Under the pieces are notes generated by a model, which had not been told where the DNA came from, made no database searches, and saw nothing but the letters and a program-made list of their open reading frames with translations. From the NCBI RefSeq assembly GCF_042678305.1, contig NZ_JBHUDT010000001.1: DNA of 64,000 nt. The stretch is one strand, 5' to 3'. This document shows, piece after piece, positions 43,243 to 51,593 of this stretch. This DNA comes from Gelatiniphilus marinus (GTDB taxonomy: Bacteria; Bacteroidota; Bacteroidia; Flavobacteriales; Flavobacteriaceae). A program made the position numbers and the translations under genes. Each line of letters begins with the position of its first letter. The stretch's first letter is position 1.

Positions 43243-44250
43243 ATGCAAAAACCGCTAATTAGCATATTAACGCCTTTTAAAAATACCGAGGCTTTTTTAG
43301 AAGATTGCCTAAACTCTATTATAAAACAAAACTATACGAATTGGGAGTTATTGATTGTTGATGATAATTCGACAGATTCGAGCTATAAATTAGTTGAAGA
43401 ATTTGCTAAAAAAGATAGTAGGATTATCCTTTTAAAGAATCCCGGAAAAGGTATTATTGATGCATTAAAACTGGCTTTTATAAACAGCAAAGGCGAATTG
43501 ATTACCAGAATGGACAGCGACGATGTAATGCAACCAAACAAATTAGAGGTATTGGCAAATAAGCTTTTAACCTACGGAAAACAGCATGTTGCCATTGGGC
43601 AGGTTAATTATTTTTCAGAAGATGGGATAAAAGATGGTTATAAAAGTTATGAAATTTGGTTGAACAACTTAACAAAAACGGGCAATAATTACTCTGAAAT
43701 TTATAAAGAATGTGCTATCCCCTCGCCTTGTTGGATGGTTTACAGAAAAGATTTAATAGCTTGTGATGCTTTTAACCCGAGTATTTATCCAGAGGATTAC
43801 GATTTAGCATTTAGATTTTACAAGAACCATTACAAGTGTATCCCCTGTGATGAAGTGATTCACAATTGGCGCGATTACAGTTCGAGAACCTCAAGAACAC
43901 ACGCACATTATGCCGAAAATCATTTTTTGGATTTAAAGCTCAAATATTTTTTGGAATTGGATTACAGCCCCAATAAAACACTTGTGGTTTGGGGCGCGGG
44001 CAAAAAAGGAAAGCTTATTGCAAAAAAACTGATTGAAAAAGATATGTCTTTTGAGTGGATTTGCGATAATCCTAAAAAAATTGGTCGCGACATTTACGGA
44101 AAAACATTACAACCATTTTCTTTTTTAAAAACGATTAACACCGCACAAAGCATTATAACTGTGGCTAATAGAAGTGCTCAAAAAGAAATATATTCTTATT
44201 TAAAATCAATTAATATGGTTAACACAAAAGATTTCTTCTTCTTTTGCTAA
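43243..44250 (+). CDS. Family 2 glycosyltransferase with a nucleotide-fold C-terminal domain
   Basis: A 335-residue enzyme from ATG at 43243 (a GTG five codons upstream is less likely). The GT-A core is ISILTPFKNTEAFLEDCLNS, LLIVDDNSTDSS and the metal-binding MDSDDVMQPNKLE; IYPEDYDLAFRFY is the ED acceptor box and NWRDY follows. The last 90 residues form a separate small domain, LVVWGAGKKGKLIAKKLIEK then WICDNPKKIGRDI, which resembles a Rossmann or sugar-modifying partner domain. Acceptor unknown. It is not part of a polysaccharide locus here. Confidence 0.9.
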   Translation: MQKPLISILTPFKNTEAFLEDCLNSIIKQNYTNWELLIVDDNSTDSSYKLVEEFAKKDSRIILLKNPGKGIIDALKLAFINSKGELITRMDSDDVMQPNKLEVLANKLLTYGKQHVAIGQVNYFSEDGIKDGYKSYEIWLNNLTKTGNNYSEIYKECAIPSPCWMVYRKDLIACDAFNPSIYPEDYDLAFRFYKNHYKCIPCDEVIHNWRDYSSRTSRTHAHYAENHFLDLKLKYFLELDYSPNKTLVVWGAGKKGKLIAKKLIEKDMSFEWICDNPKKIGRDIYGKTLQPFSFLKTINTAQSIITVANRSAQKEIYSYLKSINMVNTKDFFFFC

Positions 44251-44289
44251 CAAATTCTTATATTCACTTGCTTAAAAAAATCAACAATT

Positions 44290-44901
44290 ATGTATTTAAA
44301 ACCAATTGCAGCAATATTACTTTTTGCGTTATTTTTTACTAGTCATAGTATTACAGCTCAGAAAAAAATCTCACTCTTTAACGGAAAAGACCTAAGTGGC
44401 TGGACTATATACGGCACCGAAAAATGGTATGTAAAAGACGGTCTTTTAATATCTGAAAGTGGCCCGGACAAAGAATATGGTTATTTGGCAACCGATAAAC
44501 ATTATAAAAACTTTGAGCTATCCCTACAATTTAAACAAGAAACCAATAACGGGAACAGCGGTGTTTTTATTCGCTCGACTATTGAAGGTGTAAAAGTTAG
44601 CGGATGGCAAGTAGAAGTTGCTCCACCAAATTTACACACCGGCGGCATTTACGAATCTTATGGTCGTGGTTGGCTTATAAAACCTGATCCGGAAAAAGAA
44701 TCTGTTTTAAAACCCGGAAAATGGAATACATTAAAAATTAGAGCTATTAACGGCAAAATAACATCGTGGTTAAATGGCGTGCAAATGGTAACTATAGATG
44801 ATGAAAAAATTGGCGCTGGCAAAGGAAGCATTGCATTGCAAATTCACAGTGGCGGTGGTATTTTAATTAAATGGCGAAAACTTAAATTAAAACCTTTATA
44901 A
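44290..44901 (+). CDS. Secreted DUF1080 (3-keto-disaccharide hydrolase-type) protein
   Basis: A 203-residue protein with a signal peptide (PIAAILLFALFFTSHSITAQ). The concanavalin-like DUF1080 pattern is clear: SLFNGKDLSGWTIYGTEKWY, FELSLQFKQETNNGNSGVFI, GWQVEVAPPNLHTGGIYESY and GSIALQIHSGGGILIKWRKL. Members bind or cleave (3-keto-)glycosides outside the cytoplasm. It starts 39 bases after the glycosyltransferase stop, but a functional link is not evident. Confidence 0.88.
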   Translation: MYLKPIAAILLFALFFTSHSITAQKKISLFNGKDLSGWTIYGTEKWYVKDGLLISESGPDKEYGYLATDKHYKNFELSLQFKQETNNGNSGVFIRSTIEGVKVSGWQVEVAPPNLHTGGIYESYGRGWLIKPDPEKESVLKPGKWNTLKIRAINGKITSWLNGVQMVTIDDEKIGAGKGSIALQIHSGGGILIKWRKLKLKPL

Positions 44902-44933
44902 AGCACCAAGCTTTTATATAAATTTGTTAAACA

Positions 44934-44978
44934 AGACCTGTTAGTCCCAACGCTTCGGGACAAAAGCCTAACAGGTCT
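44934..44978. repeat. Hairpin related to the AGACCTGTCAGG repeat
   Basis: The arms AGACCTGTTAG and CTAACAGGTCT enclose an inner GTCCC/GGGAC stem. It sits 32 bases after the DUF1080 stop and may act as terminator. The outer arms share their core with the palindrome at 32308-32339. Confidence 0.65.
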
Positions 44979-45056
44979 GCACAATTTTGCTGTTATACCA
45001 AAGCTCGGTATCTTTGTTTGCTAATAGTAAACGCTTAAAAATTAATTTGCATTTTC

Positions 45057-45064
45057 TATATTTG
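45057..45064 (+). promoter_or_regulatory. Candidate -7 box of the BatA-type gene
   Basis: TATATTTG, 17 bases before the ATG at 45082; a second box, TATCTTTG, lies at 45009-45016. Neither has a well-spaced -33 TTTG. Confidence 0.4.
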
Positions 45065-45081
45065 TTCAATCTAAAAAAGCA

Positions 45082-47019
45082 ATGCAGTTTAAACACCCCG
45101 AAATTCTTTACGCATTATTATTACTGCTTATTCCTATAATTGTTCATTTATTTCAACTCAGGAAATTTAAAAAAACAGCCTTTACTAATGTAGCATTCTT
45201 AAAAGAAGCTACACTTAAAACGCGTAAGAGTTCGAAAATAAAAAAATGGCTTGTTCTGTGCACAAGACTGTTGTTATTGGCTGCCATTGTATTTGCATTT
45301 GCGCAACCATTTACCACAAAAACCAATGTATTAAACGCAAAAAAAGAAACCGTTATTTATTTAGATAATTCGTTTAGTATGCAAGCTAAAGGTAGTAATG
45401 GTGGGTTATTAAAACGAGCCGTTCAAGACCTAATAAATAGCATCCCGGAAAACGAAAACATCACATTATTTACAAACAATTCTGTTTTTAATAACACTAC
45501 CATTAAAAGCATAAAAAACGAGTTACTGCAATTAAATTACTCGCCCAATACTTTAAGCGTACAAGCTGTATTGCTAAAAAGCAATACCTTCTACAACCAT
45601 TCAACAAACATTTCAACAAATACTTTAAAAAATACAGTTTTAATATCTGATTTTCAAATTAATAATAACAGTACAAGCATAACCACAGACACCTTATCGA
45701 ACTTACATCTTGTAAAACTAAAGCCCGTAAACATCAACAACATTGCTCTAGATAGCGCCTATATTTCTAACACGTCTCCAACAGATATTGAACTTACCGT
45801 GCAATTAAAACAAAGTGGTAACGGTATCGATAACGTACCGGTATCTTTATTTAACAACAACAGGTTAATTGCCAAAACCTCGGTAGAAATTAGCAATAAA
45901 GCAAGCACTGTTTTTTCGCTTCCTGCCAATAAGATTATTAATGGAAAAATAACCATTAACGATGCCCATTTGCAATTTGACAACAGTTTGTTTTTCAACA
46001 TCAGCAATAGCTCGAGAATTAATGTTTTATCGATTAACGAAAGTGACGATTCGTTTTTAAAACGTATTTACAATGCTGCTGAATTTAATTATACATCAAC
46101 TTCAACAAATCAATTAAATTATAATGGTTTAGATAATCAGCATCTTATTATATTGAATGAATTAAGCACAATACCAAACGCCTTAATTTCAGCTTTAAAG
46201 GCATTTGAAAACAACGGAGGCTTCTTGGTTGTAATACCTTCAAAAGACATTGCAAAATCATCTTACAATACACTTCTTGTTAATTATGCAACGTCCTTTA
46301 ACGATCTAATTACAACCAAAAAACGCATTACAACGATAAACTATTCGCATCCTCTGTACAGCAACGGCGTGTTTGAAAAACAGGTGCGCAACTTCCAATA
46401 CCCAAAAGTAAATAGCTTTTACAATGTGGTTTCAAATGGTGCATCAAAAGTTTTGAGTTTTGAAGATGACAAAGCGTTTTTATATCAAAATCAAAATACA
46501 TTTATATTTACTTCGGCTTTAAGTAGCGCTAATTCAAATTTTAAAAATTCGCCATTAATAGTGCCCACGCTTTATAATATCGCAAAATTAAGTTTTAAAA
46601 TCCCGCAATTGTATTACACCATTGGCGAAGAAAACAGTTTTGATGTCGATACCCAATTGCAGCAAGATGATATTTTATCTATGGAAAACAATGATGTAAA
46701 CATGATTCCTAAACAACAAAATTTCAACAATAAAGTTGTAATATACACCTCCAACAACCCATCTATAGCAGGCACCTATGCCATTAAAAAAAAAGCTGAA
46801 ACCATAACCAACATAAGCTATAACTACAACAGAAATGAGAGCGATTTGGTTTACACGAATTTTTCCAACATAACAGGCGCAAGCCTAAGCGATTCTATTT
46901 CAGAAATCTTCTACACCATAAAAAGTGATACAAAAATCAATGCGCTGTGGAAATGGTTTGTTATTTTTGCACTGGCATTATTGCTTATTGAAATGCTCAT
47001 CTTAAAATATTTTAAATGA
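45082..47019 (+). CDS. BatA-type membrane protein with degenerate von Willebrand A region
   Basis: A 645-residue protein. The N-terminal BatA domain has a first membrane helix (ILYALLLLLIPIIVHLFQ), the TAFTNVAFLKEATLKTRKSS segment and a second helix (LLLLAAIVFAFAQPF). YLDNSFSMQAKGSNGG is a MIDAS-like D.S.S site, so a vWA fold follows. The long middle region is periplasmic-type, and a final helix (WFVIFALALLLIEMLIL) closes the protein. Its last 4 bases overlap the next gene. Relatives sit in Bat aerotolerance or MoxR-type loci; no MoxR gene is seen here. Confidence 0.88.
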   Translation: MQFKHPEILYALLLLLIPIIVHLFQLRKFKKTAFTNVAFLKEATLKTRKSSKIKKWLVLCTRLLLLAAIVFAFAQPFTTKTNVLNAKKETVIYLDNSFSMQAKGSNGGLLKRAVQDLINSIPENENITLFTNNSVFNNTTIKSIKNELLQLNYSPNTLSVQAVLLKSNTFYNHSTNISTNTLKNTVLISDFQINNNSTSITTDTLSNLHLVKLKPVNINNIALDSAYISNTSPTDIELTVQLKQSGNGIDNVPVSLFNNNRLIAKTSVEISNKASTVFSLPANKIINGKITINDAHLQFDNSLFFNISNSSRINVLSINESDDSFLKRIYNAAEFNYTSTSTNQLNYNGLDNQHLIILNELSTIPNALISALKAFENNGGFLVVIPSKDIAKSSYNTLLVNYATSFNDLITTKKRITTINYSHPLYSNGVFEKQVRNFQYPKVNSFYNVVSNGASKVLSFEDDKAFLYQNQNTFIFTSALSSANSNFKNSPLIVPTLYNIAKLSFKIPQLYYTIGEENSFDVDTQLQQDDILSMENNDVNMIPKQQNFNNKVVIYTSNNPSIAGTYAIKKKAETITNISYNYNRNESDLVYTNFSNITGASLSDSISEIFYTIKSDTKINALWKWFVIFALALLLIEMLILKYFK

Positions 47020-48269
47020 ACATCCTTATAAAATCGGCTACTATTATTGATTCCAAAAGCGAGTTTCACAACACCACTCAAGACCTATTAATTGAAAACG
47101 GTGTAATTTCAAAAATTGGAAACTCCCTAAAAAACCCAAAAAACTATCGCGAGATTATATTAGACAATCTGCATATTTCTCAAGGTTGGTTTGATAGCAG
47201 CGTGTGTTTTGGCGAACCAGGTTTTGAAGAACGCGAAACCATTGCAAACGGACTTAAAACTGCTGCGGCATCTGGCTTTACTGCCGTTGCTTTGCAGGCC
47301 AACACCAATCCTGTAACAGACACAAATTCCGATATTACCTTTGTAAACTCCAAATCGGCAAACAACGCCGTAACCGTATTGCCCGTTGGTGCGCTTACCG
47401 TAAATAGCAAAGGTGAAGATTTAGCCGAATTATTCGATATGAAAACTGCCGGATCGGTAGCATTTTACGATTACAAAAAATCGATCTCCAACCCTAACCT
47501 CATGAAAATCGCGCTGCAATACGCCAGTAATTTTAATGGTTTGGTGTGCTCGTTTCCGCAGGAAAACAAAATTTCAGGACACGGTGTAATGAACGAGAAC
47601 ATTACAAGCACTAGTTTAGGTTTAAGAGGAAACCCAAATTTGGCCGAAGAATTACAGATAGTACGCGATTTGTTTTTGTTGGAATACACGGGTGGTAAAT
47701 TACACATACCAACCATTTCTACTGCAAAGTCGGTAGAGTTAATTAGGGCTGCAAAACAGAAAAAACTGGATGTAAGTTGTAGTGTCGCCATCCATAATTT
47801 ATATTTTACAGATAACGCTTTAACCGATTTTAACACCCATTTTAAAGTATTGCCACCATTGCGCACACAGCACGATGTTGAAACATTAATTGAAGGCTTA
47901 AAAGATGGCACGATTGATATGGTTACCAGCGACCACAACCCTATTGATATTGAACAGAAAAAGATAGAATTCGATTATGCCAACTATGGCACCGTTGGAC
48001 TCGAATCTGCTTTTGGGGCTTTGCAAAACATCTTTACAACCAAAAAAACCATTGATATTTTAACAAAAGGAAAATCGAGATTTGGCCTGGAACAAACTCC
48101 AATTATTATTGGCAACACGTTAAATATCACATTATTTAATCCTAATTTAAAATACAGCTTTACAAAAAAAGACATACTCTCGAAATCTAAAAACGCTATT
48201 TTTGAAAACGAAACTTTAAAAGGAAAGGCTTACGGCATTATTTCGAACAATAAAATTTCAATTTATTAA
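47016..48269 (+). CDS. Dihydroorotase-like protein with degenerate metal site
   Basis: A 417-residue amidohydrolase-fold protein aligned with type I dihydroorotase of pyrimidine synthesis: GWFDSSVCFGEPGFEERETI occupies the position of the D.H.H.R.PG box, GHGVMNEN, KLHIPTIST, SVAIHNLYFTD and VTSDHNPIDIEQKKIEFDYA follow. The two histidines of the HxH metal motif are replaced (DSSVCF), and the carboxylated Lys position is not apparent, while one His and the final Asp remain. It is thus probably an inactive, PyrC'-like partner of aspartate transcarbamoylase rather than an enzyme. Overlaps BatA by 4 bases. Confidence 0.85.
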   Translation: MNILIKSATIIDSKSEFHNTTQDLLIENGVISKIGNSLKNPKNYREIILDNLHISQGWFDSSVCFGEPGFEERETIANGLKTAAASGFTAVALQANTNPVTDTNSDITFVNSKSANNAVTVLPVGALTVNSKGEDLAELFDMKTAGSVAFYDYKKSISNPNLMKIALQYASNFNGLVCSFPQENKISGHGVMNENITSTSLGLRGNPNLAEELQIVRDLFLLEYTGGKLHIPTISTAKSVELIRAAKQKKLDVSCSVAIHNLYFTDNALTDFNTHFKVLPPLRTQHDVETLIEGLKDGTIDMVTSDHNPIDIEQKKIEFDYANYGTVGLESAFGALQNIFTTKKTIDILTKGKSRFGLEQTPIIIGNTLNITLFNPNLKYSFTKKDILSKSKNAIFENETLKGKAYGIISNNKISIY

Positions 48270-48270
48270 A

Positions 48271-48603
48271 ATGACACAGCAAGAGGTTAGCGAAGGCAAG
48301 GGTTTAGCCGTAGTAAGCTATTTGGCCATAGTGGGAATTATAATTGCCTATTTTTTAAATAACGATAAAAAAAACCCATTTACCAGTTTTCATTTAAGAC
48401 AATCTATTGGGCTTTGGATTATGTTCCACCTCCTGGGTTTTGTAGCCAGTTCTTTTGATAATTGGGGCATCAGCACGGGGTTTTACTTGTTTTTTTGCGC
48501 ACTATTTATTTATGGTCTAATTGGTGCCATTGGCGGTAAAATACAGCCAGTACCAATTTTAGGCGAATTGTTTCAAAAATGGTTTAAAGGCATTGGGCAA
48601 TAA
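48271..48603 (+). CDS. DUF4870-like small membrane protein
   Basis: A 110-residue protein with three hydrophobic helices (AVVSYLAIVGIIIAYFL, SIGLWIMFHLLGFVAS, GFYLFFCALFIYGLIGAI) and the conserved NPFTSFHLRQSIGLW loop of DUF4870-type proteins. It starts 1 base after the dihydroorotase-like stop, so it is translated from the same message. Function unknown. Confidence 0.85.
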   Translation: MTQQEVSEGKGLAVVSYLAIVGIIIAYFLNNDKKNPFTSFHLRQSIGLWIMFHLLGFVASSFDNWGISTGFYLFFCALFIYGLIGAIGGKIQPVPILGELFQKWFKGIGQ

Positions 48604-48657
48604 AATAGCTGTTTTAAAATTCTAAAAATTTATTCTTAATAAACTGAATATAAGAGT

Positions 48658-48673
48658 CAAATCTTAAGATTTG
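48658..48673. promoter_or_regulatory. Perfect 16-bp palindrome upstream of the esterase gene
   Basis: CAAATCTTAAGATTTG is fully self-complementary and ends 14 bases before the ATG at 48688. It has the size of a dimeric operator and overlaps where a -7 box would fall. No known regulator is tied to it. Confidence 0.4.
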
Positions 48674-48687
48674 CAAATGAAAATACA

Positions 48688-49344
48688 ATGAAAAACACAA
48701 AACTTTCTTTACAACATATTATCAGAGAATCTAATTTAACAGAAAATGCACCATTAATAATTATGTTGCACGGTTACGGTAGCGACGAGAACGATTTATT
48801 TTCATTTGCAAACGAGTTGCCCGAAGAGTTTTTTATTATTTCTGTTAAAGCGCCATACCCTTTACAACCGCATGGAAATGCGTGGTATGCCATTAATTTT
48901 GATGCCGATAAAGGAAAATGGAACGATAACGAACAAGCCAAAAAATCACTGGAACTAATAGCTAAATTTATTACCGAAGCTGTAAATAATTACCCCATAA
49001 ATAAAAACAATGTTTCACTTTTGGGATTTAGCCAAGGCTCTATTTTAAGTTATGCCGTAGCACTAACATACCCCGAAAAAGTAAAGAACATTGTGGCTTT
49101 GAGCGGTTATATCAATAAAGATATTTTACCTAAAGATATTGATAAAAAGGACTATTCCAATTTGGATTTCTATTGTTCTCATGGCAGTGTGGACCAAGTG
49201 ATCCCGGTAGATTGGGCACGACAAACACAGCCATTTTTAAATACCTTAAACATTAAAAATGTATATTCTGAATTTCCTGTTGGCCATGGTGTTGCCCCTC
49301 AGAATTTTTATGAGTTTAAAGAATGGTTGGGTAATAGAATATAG
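48688..49344 (+). CDS. Alpha/beta-hydrolase (carboxylesterase/phospholipase family)
   Basis: A 218-residue cytoplasmic serine hydrolase of the Abhydrolase_2 type. Oxyanion region IIMLHGYGSDENDL, nucleophile Ser115 in LLGFSQGSIL, acid Asp in SHGSVDQVIPVD and His200 in PVGHGVAPQNF. The complete triad and standard length suggest an active small-substrate esterase. Independent gene by spacing (84 bases) and by its own palindromic upstream site. Confidence 0.9.
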   Translation: MKNTKLSLQHIIRESNLTENAPLIIMLHGYGSDENDLFSFANELPEEFFIISVKAPYPLQPHGNAWYAINFDADKGKWNDNEQAKKSLELIAKFITEAVNNYPINKNNVSLLGFSQGSILSYAVALTYPEKVKNIVALSGYINKDILPKDIDKKDYSNLDFYCSHGSVDQVIPVDWARQTQPFLNTLNIKNVYSEFPVGHGVAPQNFYEFKEWLGNRI

Positions 49345-49405
49345 GATTATTCCAAATTAAAACCATAAAAAAAACAATAAGTGTGTGTTTTAAATAAACC
49401 TCTTT

Positions 49406-49843
49406 TTAATCAAATCCTAAAACCAATTGTCCATCAGATGAAGAATTTAATTCGATTTTTGTAATGTTATGATCGGTATCGCTTACAGGAGTCATTTTAC
49501 CAGTAAATTTCACAAAAGTCGTATCTAAGTCGTTATTTATATTTACTCTTTTAATAGTAAATTCTATATTAAGGCCATTAAAACTGCCCGAAAGCATATT
49601 GTTTGCTTGGTATAAACCAGACGGGTTGTTAATTTCTGCACCATTAAAAACACCAAATTCCACGCCTTTGTTATTGGCGTCTGGTTGCAAATCGATACTA
49701 TAATCGTTAACACCCACAACTGGCCAAGTAGCTGCAAAAGCGGGTATAAAAACAATAGCAGCCAAGGTTTCGGCACCACAGGCCAAAATTATGCTGGCAA
49801 AGGATATTACAATAGATTTTTTAATTAGATTAAGCGTTTGCAT
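49406..49843 (-). CDS. Hypothetical lipoprotein, last gene of the CHAT operon
   Basis: A 145-residue protein with a signal ending SIVISFASIILACGAE, a lipobox-like LACG. The mature part is beta-rich (GVNDYSIDLQPDANNKGVEF, NMLSGSFNGLNIEFTIKRVN) and ends VLGFD. I do not recognise it. It starts 23 bases after the CsgG-like gene and is the seventh and last gene of the minus-strand unit. Confidence 0.7.
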   Translation of the reverse strand: MQTLNLIKKSIVISFASIILACGAETLAAIVFIPAFAATWPVVGVNDYSIDLQPDANNKGVEFGVFNGAEINNPSGLYQANNMLSGSFNGLNIEFTIKRVNINNDLDTTFVKFTGKMTPVSDTDHNITKIELNSSSDGQLVLGFD

Positions 49844-49866
49844 ATCAGTAAATTTTAGTTTAGGTA

Positions 49867-50883
49867 TTATTCTCTCAAGTCTTCTTTAATTTTCGAAAAA
49901 AGCTTGTCTTTATCGTCTTCAACTTTATCAATGGCAGTATTTAATCCAATAGTTGAATTTTCTGAATTTCTTATGATTTCTTTCTTTATCCTTTCGCGTT
50001 CTTTTTTGTTTTTCTGATTTTTTCTGTAATCCCATATTTTTTTTCTAACCATGTTAAGTTTAAGGATGTGTTTTTTGTGAATATCCTCCAAAATACCATG
50101 ATAAACCGACTCCAAATCCCTACCATGGGCTTTACCAAAAACCGATTCAAAATCTAACAGATACTGTTCCTTGTTATCATTTAAATCGATAAAAATTTCG
50201 TTGTAATTATCAATAGTGTTTTCCAGTTCTTTAAAAAATTCTTCCTGCTCTAAAGCAATACTAATAATATCATCAAATGCCGTTTTTACATCCTTTACCC
50301 TAACAAAATACGTGTCCATTTTTTTTGAAATAAAACCAAACTGTTTATTTTTTGCCTCTAGCATTTCTTTAGCATGAAGTTTATGTATTAAATTTTTCAT
50401 GTATTGCTTTCGATGCGAATTGCTTTTAATTAAAGCTTTTTCTATAATGATACTTTCCTTTTTTGGAATTTCACCATTGTTTAAATTTTGAAAAAACACG
50501 GTAACCTCATAAACACCGCTATCTGAATCTTCAATTAATTCACCAAAAACAACCATTTTTGCTTTAATAGTGGTTAATTTGTTAAGGGTTTCTGCGGGCA
50601 GATTTTTAATATTGGAAATTTCGTTTTCCATATTTCGGTGCACTAAAACTAAATTATAGTTTCTACGCTGCAAAACGCTGTATTGATCTAACTTTATGAG
50701 TTCGGTTTCAAAATCGTCTGTAAATTTTTCGGCAAACTTTTTAATGGTTTCTTGATTGGTTTTAAAATCCCATACATACACATTGGTTTTACTGTTTTGA
50801 GCTTGTACAGTAACCACTAATTGTGTTAAAACAAATAGCATAATACCAAGTCTTTTAATAAAAAACACACTGCTATTTTTCAT
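49867..50883 (-). CDS. Secreted protein with CsgG/FlgO-like N-terminal domain and coiled coil
   Basis: A 338-residue protein with a signal peptide (LGIMLFVLTQLVVTVQAQ). Residues about 32-125 (VYVWDFKTNQETIKKFAEKF, TELIKLDQYSVLQRRNYNLV, KAKMVVFGELIEDSDSGVYE) follow the pattern of CsgG/FlgO-type domains that nucleate envelope assemblies. The rest is strongly charged and helical, with KNKKERERIKKEI near the end, so a coiled coil is likely. Sixth gene of the CHAT operon, 43 bases after the previous gene. Similarity is by pattern only. Confidence 0.65.
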   Translation of the reverse strand: MKNSSVFFIKRLGIMLFVLTQLVVTVQAQNSKTNVYVWDFKTNQETIKKFAEKFTDDFETELIKLDQYSVLQRRNYNLVLVHRNMENEISNIKNLPAETLNKLTTIKAKMVVFGELIEDSDSGVYEVTVFFQNLNNGEIPKKESIIIEKALIKSNSHRKQYMKNLIHKLHAKEMLEAKNKQFGFISKKMDTYFVRVKDVKTAFDDIISIALEQEEFFKELENTIDNYNEIFIDLNDNKEQYLLDFESVFGKAHGRDLESVYHGILEDIHKKHILKLNMVRKKIWDYRKNQKNKKERERIKKEIIRNSENSTIGLNTAIDKVEDDKDKLFSKIKEDLRE

Positions 50884-50926
50884 ATCTATGGCTATTATTA
50901 ATATTTAAAAAATCGTTGCAACATAT

Positions 50927-51583
50927 TTAAGAATCGCACACTATTGGCAATTCCATGGCATTTTTTGTAATCAATTTATTGGTAACGCAACGTTTGGTTC
51001 CATCTTTTAATTCAAAGCGGTGACTACTATTTTTCTTCACCACTCTAACGGTTATAAAAATTCCTGATCTGTTTATAATATTAGCTTGTTTTCCATCTAC
51101 ATAAACTTTGGCGTTTGCCATATTTGATGGCACAATCAGTTTTACCGTATAACTTATGTTTTTTATAACGCCAGAATTTAAAATACTGGTGTTTACTAAT
51201 TTATCTGATTTAACTTGAAGGGCTTTATTAGTATTAAAAATTCTAGAAACTTGTGCGTTAAATTTCATTGAAGCCGCTTTGGCTTCCGGACACTTTTCCA
51301 AATCTTTTTCCAATTGCGATTTAAGCTTATCTAAATCGTTTATTTTGTTTTGTTGATTGGTTAATTGATTTGATAAATCGGCTATTGTAGTTTCAAAATT
51401 CCGGATAGAATCTTGCAGTTTATTTGCTTTTTCTTCGCTCGCTTTTATTTCTACACCAAAAAGGCTAAGTTCCTCGGTATTGGTTATTAACAGTTTAAGT
51501 TCGGGTCTGAAAATAATTAGTCCCAAAGCTGCAAATACGGCCCAGATTAATGTTTTGTAAGGAAAATTTGGTTTGCTTTCCAT
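50927..51583 (-). CDS. Single-pass membrane protein with coiled coil
   Basis: A 218-residue protein. An N-terminal membrane helix (TLIWAVFAALGLIIFR) is followed by a coiled coil (about residues 45-100, LSNQLTNQQNKINDLDKLKS) and a beta-rich C-terminal domain (IKNISYTVKLIVPSNMANAK, ITVRVVKKNSSHRFELKDGT) with two cysteines near the end. The short cytoplasmic start and long outer part suggest it faces the periplasm. No family recognised. Fifth gene of the CHAT operon. Confidence 0.72.
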   Translation of the reverse strand: MESKPNFPYKTLIWAVFAALGLIIFRPELKLLITNTEELSLFGVEIKASEEKANKLQDSIRNFETTIADLSNQLTNQQNKINDLDKLKSQLEKDLEKCPEAKAASMKFNAQVSRIFNTNKALQVKSDKLVNTSILNSGVIKNISYTVKLIVPSNMANAKVYVDGKQANIINRSGIFITVRVVKKNSSHRFELKDGTKRCVTNKLITKNAMELPIVCDS

Positions 51584-51593
51584 GATTTTGATT

